A stretch of 64,000 bases of DNA, from positions 1,240,001 to 1,304,000 of the forward strand of contig NZ_RBKT01000001.1 of assembly GCF_003633685.1 (NCBI RefSeq). The letters are read 5' to 3'. Position 1 is the first letter of the stretch; every line of letters begins with the position of its first letter. Source of the DNA: Micromonospora pisi (GTDB taxonomy: Bacteria; Actinomycetota; Actinomycetes; Mycobacteriales; Micromonosporaceae). Positions 1-8,052 of this stretch are shown here, in pieces. A model generated the notes under the pieces. It ran no database searches. It was not told the DNA's origin and saw nothing but the letters and a program-made list of their open reading frames with translations. The position numbers and the translations under genes are program-made.

Positions 1-857
1 GCCTCGGAGAGCGCCCGGGTGATCAGCGCGACCCCCTCCGCGATGAACTCCCGGTGCCACAGGGTGCGGTCCTGCTCGGCCAGCGGGACCAGGCTGCCGT
101 CGCGTCGCGTCCGCGCCGGCCGTCGCGCATCGGTCAGCAGCATCAACGCCAGCAGGCCGGTGACCTCGCCGTCGCCGGGCAACGCCCGGTGAACGACCCG
201 GGTCAGCCGGATCGCCTCCCCGGTCAGGTCGGCGCGGTGCAGGTCCGCCCCCGAGGTCGCGGTGTAGCCCTCGTTGAAGATCAGGTACAGCACGTGCAGG
301 ACGACCCGGAGCCGCTCGGACCGCTCCGGCTCGGGCGGCATCCGGAACGTGGCACCGGCCGCCCGGATGCGCTGCCGGGCACGGCTGATGCGCTGCGCCA
401 TGGTCGTCTCGACGGTCAGGAAGGCGCGCGCGATCTCTGCCGTGGTCAACCCGCCCACCGCCCGCAGGGTGAGCGCCACCTGCGACGCCGGGGTGAGACT
501 CGGATGACAGCAGAGCAGCAGCAGGATCAGGGTGTCGTCCGCGTCCCGCCGTTCGGCGTCCGCCGCCGGCGCGATCAACTCGTCCGGCGGGGTACGTGCG
601 TAGATCCGCTCCTCGCGTTGCCGACCGGCCTGCTCACTGCGCAACTGGTCGGTCATCCGGCGTGAGCCGACCCGGATCAGCCAACCGGCCGGGCTGTCCG
701 GCACACCGCGCTCGGGCCACTGCGTGGCGGCGGCCAGCAGTGCCTCCTGGACCGCGTCCTCGGCGGTCTCGAAGTTCCCGTGATGACGTACCAGCGCGGC
801 GAGGACCTGCGGCGTCAGGCGACGCAGCAGGTCCTCGATGGCGGAACCGCCGTTCAC
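1..857 (-). CDS. ECF42-type RNA polymerase sigma factor with DUF6596 domain (3' end outside window)
   Basis: The first 285 codons of a minus-strand gene that leaves the window at base 1. I chose GTG at 855-857 because it overlaps the upstream YCII stop by four bases (GTGA), typical of translational coupling. The translation shows a sigma region 2 (NFETAEDAVQEALLAA, then GWLIRVGSRRMTDQLRSE), a region 4 helix-turn-helix (GLTTAEIARAFLTVETTMAQ), then the long C-terminal extension seen in DUF6596 sigma factors (VVLHVLYLIFNEGYTATSG). Sigma factors of this group (ECF42) direct core polymerase to a few promoters and have no membrane anti-sigma factor. They are typically co-transcribed with DGPF/YCII proteins, as here. 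Full members are about 400 residues, so roughly a quarter is missing. Confidence 0.9.
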   Translation of the reverse strand, partial: MNGGSAIEDLLRRLTPQVLAALVRHHGNFETAEDAVQEALLAAATQWPERGVPDSPAGWLIRVGSRRMTDQLRSEQAGRQREERIYARTPPDELIAPAADAERRDADDTLILLLLCCHPSLTPASQVALTLRAVGGLTTAEIARAFLTVETTMAQRISRARQRIRAAGATFRMPPEPERSERLRVVLHVLYLIFNEGYTATSGADLHRADLTGEAIRLTRVVHRALPGDGEVTGLLALMLLTDARRPARTRRDGSLVPLAEQDRTLWHREFIAEGVALITRALSE

Positions 858-1249
858 ATTTCCTGGCCGGACATGCCCATGATCGGAAGCACCTCCACCG
901 CGGCGAACCGGGCATCGGGAATCCGCGCGGCGATTTCCACGGCCCGCTGCACGTCCTCGCAGTCCACCACCAGGTAGCCGGCCAACTGCTCCTTCGCCTC
1001 CTGGTACGGGCCGTCCGTGGTGACGGGGAGGTTGTCGCGCACCCGAACGGTACGGGTGTTCAGCGGGTCGGCCAGGGCCGCGGCCACCAGCAGCTCACCG
1101 GACTCGCTGATCTCCCGATGCAGGTCCTCGGACTGCCGGGTCAGTGCCTCGCGCTCGGCGGCCGGCATCGCCAGAAACTCCGGATTGCGCAGGAACATGG
1201 GGTGCTCCCAGTTCTCCGGGTTGCTGTAGATCAGAAGCAGATACTTCAC
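854..1249 (-). CDS. YCII (DGPF) family protein linked to ECF42 sigma factor
   Basis: A 131-aa protein starting VKYLLLIYS. I chose the GTG at 1247-1249 because GAGGGGG lies about six bases upstream; an ATG 21 bases further upstream (1270) is possible but has no comparable ribosome site. The DGPF-type signature is visible as DGPYQEAKEQLAGYLVVD. YCII-fold proteins are small alpha/beta dimers; in ECF42 operons they are the conserved partner and usual transcriptional target of the sigma factor, with an unresolved biochemical role. The stop overlaps the sigma start by four bases. The upstream VOC gene ends 47 bases away, so all three genes probably form one operon. Confidence 0.88.
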   Translation of the reverse strand: MKYLLLIYSNPENWEHPMFLRNPEFLAMPAAEREALTRQSEDLHREISESGELLVAAALADPLNTRTVRVRDNLPVTTDGPYQEAKEQLAGYLVVDCEDVQRAVEIAARIPDARFAAVEVLPIMGMSGQEM

Positions 1250-1296
1250 CTGGCCCCCTCTCGGCACCACGATACCGGCAGTCGGGTCGATTCCGG

Positions 1297-1683
1297 TCAG
1301 GCCGAGGGTCCGGCGACGCCGACCACATTCCCCTCGGGGTCGGTGAAATGCCCGACGGTGAAGTCCCCGGACGCCGGCTCCGGACCCATCAGACGCTTGC
1401 CGCCCAGGCTCTCCGCCTTCTGCAACGCCTGCTCGACGTCGGGTACGCCCACGTAGAACATCACCCGGCGCTCGTACCCCTCGCCTCCGCAGACGCCGCC
1501 GTTGATGCCGTTCCCGTCGCCGGTCGTGCTGCCGTCGACGAAGTGGTAGTTGCCCGGCGCCGAGACCTTCTCGCTGGCCGCGTCACCGCTGTTGAACTCC
1601 CAGTCGAACAGTCCGCCGTAGTAGTCGCGCAGCGTACCGGGAGCGGTTCCAATGATCTCGAAATGCACCACGGGCATGCCCAT
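1297..1683 (-). CDS. VOC superfamily protein (glyoxalase/bleomycin resistance fold)
   Basis: A 128-aa protein beginning MGMPVVHFEIIGTAP. The typical VOC pattern is visible: an N-terminal beta-strand with a metal-ligand-like His (VVHFEI), the LRDYYGGLFDWEF helix-strand unit, and the C-terminal signature HFTDPEGNVVGV. These small dimeric metal-dependent proteins act in detoxification or ring cleavage, but the substrate cannot be read from sequence. ATG at 1681-1683 follows a GAAGAGGA ribosome site. The open frame continues far upstream, but that extension only shadows other sequence. It is the first gene of the VOC-YCII-ECF42 operon, with a candidate ECF42-type promoter 56-83 bases upstream. 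Confidence 0.85.
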   Translation of the reverse strand: MGMPVVHFEIIGTAPGTLRDYYGGLFDWEFNSGDAASEKVSAPGNYHFVDGSTTGDGNGINGGVCGGEGYERRVMFYVGVPDVEQALQKAESLGGKRLMGPEPASGDFTVGHFTDPEGNVVGVAGPSA

Positions 1684-2207
1684 GCTCGGTCCTCTTCTCG
1701 GCTCGTCGGGCACCAGGGTCGGTCCCCTCTGTGCAGAGGTCGGAGCGGATGGGGCCGGGATCGACATCCGGCCCGAAAAAATCGCGGCGGCAGCACCCCG
1801 GCGGGCCGCCGCCGCCCGGGGTGTCCGACACCGGGCCGCGACCGGACCGAAAGACTTTTCTTCACCATTGCTGAATTCGGCCACGCGTGCCCTTCCGCCT
1901 TGTCCCGCACCGGTTCGGCAGCCTAGCGTGGACTTCTGTGCACAGCTGTCAGGTAAAGCGCGCTCTTCCCACCACCGACAGCAACCGCCGTCGACACTGA
2001 GAGTTTCCAAAGCAAAGTCGACGCGTACGTCGACCGGCTCGGCTGGAACGTGGATGCCGACGCGGCGGGACGGAAGACTCTCGCCGCCGGATGCGGCTCG
2101 CCCGCCTACGCGGCATGACTCCTTGAATCGATCACGGGACATGTTGGTCCCCGATGAAACCCTAAGCAAGCCGGAACCCATGGCACCGCCTACGGAACGG
2201 CGTACGG
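1684..2207. other. Intergenic region upstream of the VOC operon
   Basis: This 524-base stretch holds no gene I can support. It contains the candidate ECF42-type promoter (1739-1766), a perfect 14-base palindrome CCTCTGTGCAGAGG at 1726-1739, and a short palindrome CTGTGCACAG at 1936-1945. An inverted repeat at 2017-2034 has seven-base arms (GTCGACG and CGTCGAC). A weak hairpin at 2136-2151 could help end the PAP2 transcript. ORFs here are high-GC shadows. Confidence 0.6.
1739..1766 (-). promoter_or_regulatory. Candidate ECF42-type promoter for the VOC-YCII-sigma operon
   Basis: On the minus strand TGTCGA (1766-1761) is followed by an 18-base spacer and CGAC (1742-1739). ECF42 sigma factors are reported to recognise a TGTCGA -35 and a CGA(C/T) -10, often upstream of their own DGPF operon. 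The spacing and its position just upstream of the operon's first gene make autoregulation plausible. It is a motif match only. Confidence 0.45.
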
Positions 2208-3089
2208 TCAGCCGTTGTGCCGGGGCACCACCCGGTGCACCGTGGTCAACACCAGCGCCATCATCAGGCTGGCCGTACCGGCGATCCCCACCGCGCCACC
2301 GAAGTAGGCGTCGAAGAGTCGGGGCCGGTTGAGTTCGTCGACCGGGATCATCAGCACCTCGTCGGTCGACCGCAACGCGTACGCGGCGACGCCGAGAAGT
2401 CCGAGCCCGACCAGCCCGAGCAGCGTCACGATCCCCCGGTGCGCGTCCGCCCGCTCCACCTGCGCCTGCTCGCCCTGGGTGAGCACGAGCAGGATTCCCG
2501 CGCCCGCCGCCCAGGCACCGGCGATCAGCAGTGAAGCGATCGCGTCGCTGGGCCGGTGCCAACCGGCGGAGAGGGTGGCGACCCCGGCGAGCGCGGTGTA
2601 CCCGACGGCGATCACCGCGCCCCAGGCGCGGACCTTGGGTGGCAGCACCAGGACCAGCGCGAGGGCGACCGACGCGGCGATGGTGGTGTGTCCGCTGGGC
2701 AGGCTGTTGCCGGCGGCGGCCCGTTCCGGGTCGACGCCGAAGTCCGGGCGGTGGATGAGGTACTTCAGTACCTGGGTGGTGACGTTGGCCCCGGCGACCA
2801 GTAGGGTCGCCACAATCGCCAGCAGCATCCGACGCCGGATCAGCGCGATGAAGCCGATCACGGTGGTCGCGGCGAGCAGGGAGACCACCGACATGGCGTT
2901 GAGGACGGTGCCGACCAGTCCGTCGATCCGGTCCCGGCCGATGCTGTTCCCGGTCAGCGCGATGGTGTCCAGCAGCTGACCGTGTTCGGTGCGTACGGCG
3001 AAGCGCCAGAGCAGGACGAACGCCACCACCTGGACCGCGGCCAGCAGCACCAGCCAGACCACCGTCAACGCCGTTTTCCGCCCCTGCAT
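2208..3089 (-). CDS. PAP2 superfamily membrane phosphatase
   Basis: A 293-aa membrane protein (MQGRKTALTVVWLVLL) with about six hydrophobic segments. The acid phosphatase signature is complete: K109-x4-R114-P115, then P131-S-G-H134, then GWHRPSD with His178 and Asp182. PAP2 enzymes remove phosphate from lipid phosphates such as phosphatidic acid or undecaprenyl pyrophosphate at the outer membrane face; the substrate is not readable here. I chose ATG at 3087-3089 because it opens directly into the first membrane segment. An ATG at 3176 would add 29 arginine-rich residues. It is divergent from the DUF3159 gene across about 146 bases and appears monocistronic. Confidence 0.85.
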   Translation of the reverse strand: MQGRKTALTVVWLVLLAAVQVVAFVLLWRFAVRTEHGQLLDTIALTGNSIGRDRIDGLVGTVLNAMSVVSLLAATTVIGFIALIRRRMLLAIVATLLVAGANVTTQVLKYLIHRPDFGVDPERAAAGNSLPSGHTTIAASVALALVLVLPPKVRAWGAVIAVGYTALAGVATLSAGWHRPSDAIASLLIAGAWAAGAGILLVLTQGEQAQVERADAHRGIVTLLGLVGLGLLGVAAYALRSTDEVLMIPVDELNRPRLFDAYFGGAVGIAGTASLMMALVLTTVHRVVPRHNG

Positions 3090-3198
3090 CCGGACACGGT
3101 AACGAACCCCGAATTCGGGGCAAGTCGGCGGGCGACCCGCCGATCGTCGCACACATCCCGACCGGCGCGTCGGCATCAGGACGGCCCTGCGCCGGGCC

Positions 3199-3217
3199 GT
3201 AAGTTAGGCTCCCCTAA
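3199..3217 (+). promoter_or_regulatory. DtxR/IdeR-type iron box upstream of the DUF3159 gene
   Basis: GTAAGTTAGGCTCCCCTAA matches 15 of 19 positions of the actinobacterial iron-box consensus TTAGGTTAGGCTAACCTAA. It ends 18 bases before the DUF3159 ATG, where a bound Fe-repressor would block transcription. It also lies in the divergent region that could serve the PAP2 gene. The match is direct; regulation is inferred. Confidence 0.6.
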
Positions 3218-3235
3218 GACGACTGGAGGTGGTGG

Positions 3236-3892
3236 ATGGCGCCCGACCGGGACCGCCCGGAATCCCTCGCCGACCTGCTCGGCGGGCGGCGCGGCGGGTG
3301 GGATGCGACCGTTGCGCCGGTCGCGTTCGGTGCCGGGTGGCTGATCGGCGGCGGCTCGGTCTGGTACGGCGTCATCGCCGCCCTCGTGTGCGGTGTCGCG
3401 GTCGCCGGGTGGCGCCTGCGCCGCGGCGACCGCCCCGGTTCGGTCCTCGTCGGTCTGCTCGCCGTCTGTCTCGCCGCCCTGGTCGTGCTCCGCACCGGAC
3501 GGGCAAGTGACTTCTTCCTGCTGCAACTGGTCTCGAACGCGGCGAGTGCGCTCGCCTGGCTGGTCAGCATCGTGTTGCGCTGGCCGCTGCTCGGCGTGGT
3601 GGTCGGCACCCTGCTCGGCCAGCGTGGGCGGTGGCGGCGTGACCCGGACCTGTTGCGGGCCTACCGCCGGGGCAGTTGGGTCTGGGTCTGCCAGTACGCC
3701 ATCCGGTTGGCCGTGTTCCTCCCGCTCTACGCCGCCGATCAGGTGGTCGCCCTGGTCGCCGCCCGGGTGGTGCTGACCTGGCCGCTGGTCGCCGCGTGCG
3801 TGGCGGTGAGTTGGTGGGTGATCCGACGGACACTGCCACCTGGCCATCCGGGGCTGCGGCATCCAGCCGAACGCGTGGTCACCGGGCCGTAG
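3236..3892 (+). CDS. DUF3159 domain-containing integral membrane protein
   Basis: A 218-aa, very hydrophobic protein with five to six membrane spans, recognisable as DUF3159 from its N-terminal SLADLLGGRRGGWDATVAPVAF and later YRRGSWVWVCQYAIRL blocks. The family's function is unknown. Mycobacterial and streptomycete members usually sit near Trk potassium-uptake genes and an OB-fold protein; that neighbourhood is absent here, so this may be a second copy. ATG at 3236 has GGAGG about six bases upstream. The start lies 18 bases after a strong iron-box match, suggesting expression under iron limitation, which is unusual for this family as far as I know. A strong hairpin follows the stop. Confidence 0.85.
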   Translation: MAPDRDRPESLADLLGGRRGGWDATVAPVAFGAGWLIGGGSVWYGVIAALVCGVAVAGWRLRRGDRPGSVLVGLLAVCLAALVVLRTGRASDFFLLQLVSNAASALAWLVSIVLRWPLLGVVVGTLLGQRGRWRRDPDLLRAYRRGSWVWVCQYAIRLAVFLPLYAADQVVALVAARVVLTWPLVAACVAVSWWVIRRTLPPGHPGLRHPAERVVTGP

Positions 3893-3921
3893 AAAGTGGC
3901 CGACGGGGCGCGGGAAGTAAG

Positions 3922-3955
3922 CGGAGAGGCCGCCACGGGGGGAGCGGCCTCTCCG
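3922..3955 (+). terminator. Strong hairpin terminator after DUF3159 gene
   Basis: A perfect 12-base-pair stem (CGGAGAGGCCGC pairing with GCGGCCTCTCCG) with a 10-base loop, starting 30 bases after the stop. There is no U-tract, as is common for actinobacterial terminators. Confidence 0.8.
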
Positions 3956-4100
3956 TAGCAAGACGGTACCTCGCGCGACGGCCGCGCGCGACCCGGGAAA
4001 GCGCTGCCTGAAAAGGATTCATCCGTACGGCACGTGGAGCCGGGCGAGTGACACCGTGGTGCCACCCGCCCGGTGGTCGTGAGCCGGCTGTTACGCCGGG

Positions 4101-4150
4101 GTGGTGAGCCGGCCGGTCCGCTGCGTTGTCCGAGCCGACCGGCTCACCAC
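4101..4150. terminator. Inverted repeat in the convergent DUF3159/GH48 gap
   Basis: GTGGTGAGCCGG (4101-4112) pairs with CCGGCTCACCAC (4139-4150) across a 26-base loop. It lies between two convergent genes and could back up termination from either side. The loop is long, so it is weaker than its neighbours. Confidence 0.5.
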
Positions 4151-4155
4151 TGGTT

Positions 4156-4178
4156 GGCCTGACCGTGGGAATCAGGCC
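4156..4178 (-). terminator. Hairpin terminator after the GH48 gene
   Basis: GGCCTGA and TCAGGCC form a perfect seven-base stem with a nine-base loop, beginning 12 bases beyond the GH48 stop on the minus strand. It is likely the transcript end of the cellulase gene. Confidence 0.65.
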
Positions 4179-4190
4179 GATCGAGGAGGG

Positions 4191-7100
4191 TCAGCCGTTC
4201 GGGAAGAGGTTGCCGAAGTCGGCGAACGCCATCGCGATGTCGGACTGGGCCCAGAACCGGTGGTAGTTGAAACTTGGTGCCGCCCCACCGTCGAGGTACG
4301 CCTGGACCTTCGGCCAGTCCGGGTCGTCGCGGTAGAACGAGCGGATGTCGACGAAGCTCTTGCCCGGGGCGATCGCGTCACCGTTGGGCATCTCCCCGGA
4401 CCAGTTCGGCGGCAGGTAGAGGCCCTGCCCGGTGGAGGCGTTGTAGACGTCGTCGAACCGCTGGTAGTCGGCCCGGGTCTCGGTGGTCGAGATGCCCTTC
4501 GGTTCGGCGTGCGCGTACATGGCGTCGAGCAGGCCCTTGGCGGTGTTCTTCGCCGCCGCGTTGCCGGACTTGGCCGCGTACCACATCAGGGTCCGGGCGT
4601 ACGCCGCCCCGACGCCGACGTCGGTGCCGTGGCTGATCACCTCGACGTGCAGGTTGTTGTTGGTCGTCGGCGGGTTGGTCCAGGTGTTCGGGGCGCCGGT
4701 CCAGCGCATGTCGGACGGGATCTGGAAGTTCCCACCGGTGCCGATGGTGGTGTTGGCGATCGCCCACGGCACCCACTTGTCCAGGATGGCCTTGGCCTTC
4801 TCGTTGCCGGTCACGTAGTACAACTCGGCGACCCGTTGCAGGGACCAGACCTGCATACCGAACCACTGGTTGCTGCCCGGGTCCTCGTAGACCGGGTGGT
4901 CGTCGTAGAACATGCCGTAGAAGGTCGGCGTACCCGACGGCGGCTGGGCGTACGAGCCGTTCCAGCTGTTCGTCGCGCCGCCGGCGATGCCGCCCTCGGA
5001 CGACTGCAACCACTGGTAGAACTCCAACTGCCGGTTCATGCTGTTGGTCCAGTCCGCGACCGCGGTCGCCGAGCGGGGCCGCAGCTCCGGTACGTTCGTC
5101 AGCGCCCAGGCGGTGAACGGGTTCTGGTAGCCGAAGTGGTTGTGGCTGGAGCCGATCCGCCAGGACCAGCCGGCCGCCGGGTCGGTGGCGCCGCCCCAGG
5201 CGTAGTACCACGACAGCAGGTAGTGCGCGGAGTCCTTGCCGGTGCCGGCCGGGCAGGTGCTCGCGCCGACGCAGTTGCCGATCTTCTTGAAGTACTTGTC
5301 GAACATGGCGTACCGCAGGTAGTCGCCCATCTTGGCGGCCTTGGTCACGGTGGCCGCCACGTCGGCCTGCTTGCCCTGCTCCTTGGCCCAGGTCAGGGCC
5401 CAGTACGCGGCCTGGATGGCGCGGGCGTCGGCGTCCGGGGCGTTGGTGTACTTCCACTGCTTGGCCGGGCTGTTCGGGTCACCGATGGAGATGTCCAGGT
5501 AGCCGTTGGGGCCGCCGTGGGCGAACGTGTCGCAGGACGGCTGCGGCACCGTCTCCCAGACCGACTCCTGCGGGCCCCGCTGGAAGGTGTTGATGTACGC
5601 CGGACGGGTGGTGCCGTCGCCGCAGCGGCCGAAGCCGTACGTGTTGTCGACGTCGAGCAGCCAGTGCATGCCGTAGATGTCGCCGGTGCCGTACGTCGAC
5701 TGGAGTTCGTTGCGCAGCGGGTCGGTGCCGACCGGTACCGACGGCTGAAGCTGCGACGGGTACTGGCTGGGCAGGTTGTACTCGGCCGCGTACTGCGGGG
5801 TGCCGGCGACTCCGGCGGTCGCCTGGTCGTTGTGCGACGGGATGATGTAGCGCTCCATCACGGTCCAGGCGTTGTTGAACGGCGCCCAGTTCTGGGTGGC
5901 GCGGCCGTACTGCGCCTCGAGCCAGATCCAGAAGCTGAACGCCTCCGAGGTGGTCTCGTGCCCGTGGTCGGGCGCCTCGACGATCAGCGTCTCGATCGAG
6001 TGGTACGGCACGCCCTCGGGGCTGAAGTAGCCCGAGTTCTTGATCTTGCCGTACTGCTCCAGGAAGCGCGCGGTGTAGATGTTGTCGCCGCCACCCGGTG
6101 TGTCGTTGTCGATCTCGGTGGCGACGATCGACAGTGGGGCGTAACCGGTGGCGGAGGCGGTGAGGGTGGCGGTGCCACCGGCGGTGTCGGTGTCCTCCGC
6201 CGCGGCCACGGCGAGGTTGACCCCGGTGTTCCAGTTCGCCGTGGTGAGCGTCGCGGAGGCGGGCGTCACGGTGACGTCGGTGTCACCGGTACGGGCGATG
6301 GTGACCGGTACGTTGCCCGACGGCGCGGCGCTCAGCCGCAGGTTCACCGAGGCGGTGCTCCCCTCGGTGACGTTTACCGAGGTCGGGGTCGCCACCAGCA
6401 CCGGCCCGCTGCCGGGGGTGACGGTGAAGGCCCGTTCCGCCGTCGCGGTCAGGTTCGCGTTGTCGTACGCCCGGGCCTGGACGGTGTAGCTGCCGGCCGG
6501 CTGGTCCTCCAGCAGATAGCTGTACGGCGCCGTGGTGTCGGTGTTCACCAGCAGCCCGTTGCGGTAGAACTCGACCCGGGCGATGGTGCCGTCCGGGTCG
6601 CTCGCGGTGGCGGTGAGCGGCACGTCGGCCGGGGCCACGAACGGGCCGGCCGGGACGCTCAGGCTCACCGTCGGCGGCTGGGGCGTACTGGTGCCGCCAC
6701 AGGTCACCCCGTTGACCGAGAACGAGGTGGGCTTGGCGTTGGTGCCGGAGAAGGAACCGTTGAAACCGATGTTGGTGGAGGCGCCGGTGGCCAGGTTGCC
6801 GTTCCAGGACATGCTGGTGGCGGTCACCTGGTTGCCCGACTGGGTCCAGTTGGCCGACCAGCCCTGGGTGACCCGCTGGTTGCCGGGGAAGGCGAAGCGC
6901 AGGGTCCAGCCGTTGACCGGGTCGCCGGTGTTGCGGATCGTGACGCTGGCGGAGAACCCGTTGTTCCAGTCATTGGTCGCGTAGACCACGTCGCAGGCCG
7001 GGGCCGCCTGGGCGGCGCCGGGAGCGACGACCACGCCGAGCGCTGCAAGCACACCGGTGGCGAGGATCGCCACCCGGCGTCTTCTTGCGATGAGTTTCAT
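4191..7100 (-). CDS. Secreted CBM2-GH48 reducing-end cellobiohydrolase
   Basis: A 969-aa exported cellulase. The start MKLIARRRRVAILATG (ATG 7098-7100, weak AGGA site) opens a signal peptide ending AAQA around residue 32. Next come a CBM2 cellulose-binding module (about 33-136, CDVVYATNDWNNGF to NGVTC), an Ig-like domain (about 145-230), a Calx-beta-like repeat (about 232-325), then GH48 to the C-terminus. GH48 is recognised by the start IYTARFLEQYGKIKNSGYFS; the motif GHETTSEAFSFW contains the expected general-acid Glu (about 382). GH48 enzymes are processive inverting exocellulases that release cellobiose from reducing ends and are key to actinobacterial cellulose breakdown. A CebR-type box lies 268 bases upstream inside a candidate promoter. 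The divergent GH1 enzyme would hydrolyse the cellobiose released. Confidence 0.95.
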   Translation of the reverse strand: MKLIARRRRVAILATGVLAALGVVVAPGAAQAAPACDVVYATNDWNNGFSASVTIRNTGDPVNGWTLRFAFPGNQRVTQGWSANWTQSGNQVTATSMSWNGNLATGASTNIGFNGSFSGTNAKPTSFSVNGVTCGGTSTPQPPTVSLSVPAGPFVAPADVPLTATASDPDGTIARVEFYRNGLLVNTDTTAPYSYLLEDQPAGSYTVQARAYDNANLTATAERAFTVTPGSGPVLVATPTSVNVTEGSTASVNLRLSAAPSGNVPVTIARTGDTDVTVTPASATLTTANWNTGVNLAVAAAEDTDTAGGTATLTASATGYAPLSIVATEIDNDTPGGGDNIYTARFLEQYGKIKNSGYFSPEGVPYHSIETLIVEAPDHGHETTSEAFSFWIWLEAQYGRATQNWAPFNNAWTVMERYIIPSHNDQATAGVAGTPQYAAEYNLPSQYPSQLQPSVPVGTDPLRNELQSTYGTGDIYGMHWLLDVDNTYGFGRCGDGTTRPAYINTFQRGPQESVWETVPQPSCDTFAHGGPNGYLDISIGDPNSPAKQWKYTNAPDADARAIQAAYWALTWAKEQGKQADVAATVTKAAKMGDYLRYAMFDKYFKKIGNCVGASTCPAGTGKDSAHYLLSWYYAWGGATDPAAGWSWRIGSSHNHFGYQNPFTAWALTNVPELRPRSATAVADWTNSMNRQLEFYQWLQSSEGGIAGGATNSWNGSYAQPPSGTPTFYGMFYDDHPVYEDPGSNQWFGMQVWSLQRVAELYYVTGNEKAKAILDKWVPWAIANTTIGTGGNFQIPSDMRWTGAPNTWTNPPTTNNNLHVEVISHGTDVGVGAAYARTLMWYAAKSGNAAAKNTAKGLLDAMYAHAEPKGISTTETRADYQRFDDVYNASTGQGLYLPPNWSGEMPNGDAIAPGKSFVDIRSFYRDDPDWPKVQAYLDGGAAPSFNYHRFWAQSDIAMAFADFGNLFPNG

Positions 7101-7358
7101 TTCCTGACTTCTCCTCGCGGGCCAGGCCGGGGCGTTGCCGCCTCGGCTGGGCGCCTTCGTGCGCGGGTGTGGATGGTGGGGCCGCACGTGGGGTGGAAGG
7201 CGCCGGGAAGGTGGTCGACCCGTCCCGGACCGGGGTCGGCGATCGACGACAGAGCGCCGGACGTGGCGACTCTGGTCGGTGCTGGGCGCCGTACCGAAAA
7301 TGTCGGATGCCCTCGGCGGCCCGCGGTCGGCGTGGCTCCCGCTCCGCGATAATTCGAC

Positions 7359-7387
7359 AGTCTTGCATGGGAGCGCTCCCGCAGCAA
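7359..7387 (-). promoter_or_regulatory. Candidate promoter for GH48 enclosing a CebR box
   Basis: On the minus strand TTGCTG (7387-7382) and AAGACT (7364-7359) are separated by exactly 17 bases, and the CebR-type palindrome fills that spacer. The -10 is a weak match. This geometry is what a repressor-blocked promoter would show. Confidence 0.4.
7368..7381. promoter_or_regulatory. CebR-type operator box 1
   Basis: TGGGAGCGCTCCCG has a perfect 12-base palindromic core and differs from the streptomycete CebR consensus TGGGAGCGCTCCCA at one end base. CebR is a LacI-family repressor released by cellobiose or cello-oligosaccharides. This copy is placed to control the GH48 gene. Confidence 0.85.
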
Positions 7388-7513
7388 GCAGGAAGCCTGC
7401 CAGATCCATTTAGGACAGGCTCCCGATCGGACTGACCTGCATCGAGGATGATCGAGATATGCACAGTGGCGTTACATCGACGTTGGTCTGATGTTTCGAT
7501 CTTATTTTGGGTC

Positions 7514-7542
7514 TTTCACAAACTCGTGACGCGGGATACAGT
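7514..7542 (+). promoter_or_regulatory. Candidate plus-strand promoter just upstream of CebR box 2
   Basis: TTTCAC (7514-7519) and TACAGT (7537-7542) are separated by 17 bases in an AT-rich patch. CebR box 2 begins 15 bases after the -10 element, close to the expected transcript start. No protein gene follows closely. Confidence 0.35.
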
Positions 7543-7556
7543 CCAATCAACGTCGA

Positions 7557-7570
7557 TGGGAGCGCTTCCA
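7557..7570. promoter_or_regulatory. CebR-type operator box 2 (variant)
   Basis: TGGGAGCGCTTCCA is the consensus with one substitution in the right arm. The flanks extend the symmetry to CGATGGGAGCGCTTCCATCG (7554-7573) with a single mismatched pair. It lies midway between the two cellulolytic genes, unlike the promoter-proximal boxes 1 and 3. Confidence 0.75.
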
Positions 7571-7791
7571 TCGATAGCCATGCAAGTGTTCGACCTTATC
7601 AACGCGCCGCCCTTGCCCAGGGCGACGCGGACCGCTCAGCCGTGGGGCTGACGGTGGGCCAGCCCGGACTCCACCGCCAGCCGACTCACCACCGTCGAGA
7701 GGAGGTGGAACCAGAGCCACTCGCGTGGCCCGGCTCCCGCGCGACACGCACGACCTGGACGCCAATTCCGTTCGTGCGTGTGCAACTGATG

Positions 7792-7823
7792 GTGGGGACG
7801 GGGGTTGCCCTCCCCGTCCCCAC
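7792..7823 (+). terminator. Strong hairpin inside the GH48-GH1 intergenic region
   Basis: GTGGGGACGGGG pairs perfectly with CCCCGTCCCCAC (12 base pairs, eight-base loop). A second small hairpin with CCCCC/GGGGG arms follows at 7830-7847. It would stop a plus-strand transcript starting near 7549 after about 270 bases, before the GH1 gene. Confidence 0.6.
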
Positions 7824-8052
7824 GCTATACCCCCTTTTGCGAGGGGGAAATAGGTCGACAGGACAGGCGCCCCGCGCCGCCCGGTCGACCTGTTGCGTGC
7901 CTGGCGCCAAACACAGTCAGCCCACCCCCGGGGACTGGCGACAATGTGGTCACCGGTACGTGGGGCGCGGGCGACGGACGAGGTCCCACCCGAAAGTCTC
8001 TCGCCAGCCGAACAACCCATACGCAACTACCTGGGCAGCCGCTACCTTGTGA

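Noticed and set aside
1684-3156. An upstream extension of the VOC frame to 619 codons
   Set aside because: The VOC fold begins at MGMPVVHFEI with its own ribosome site. The extension runs through non-coding DNA and the opposite frame of the PAP2 gene.
4101-7352. A 1,083-codon plus-strand frame opposite the GH48 gene
   Set aside because: It is the antisense of a clear secreted cellulase. Its composition is Val/Gly/Arg-rich as expected for a shadow frame in high-GC DNA, and it has no domain or ribosome site.
7579-7651. A 24-codon peptide after CebR box 2
   Set aside because: It has no ribosome site or recognisable sequence. An untranslated RNA or gene remnant is as likely.
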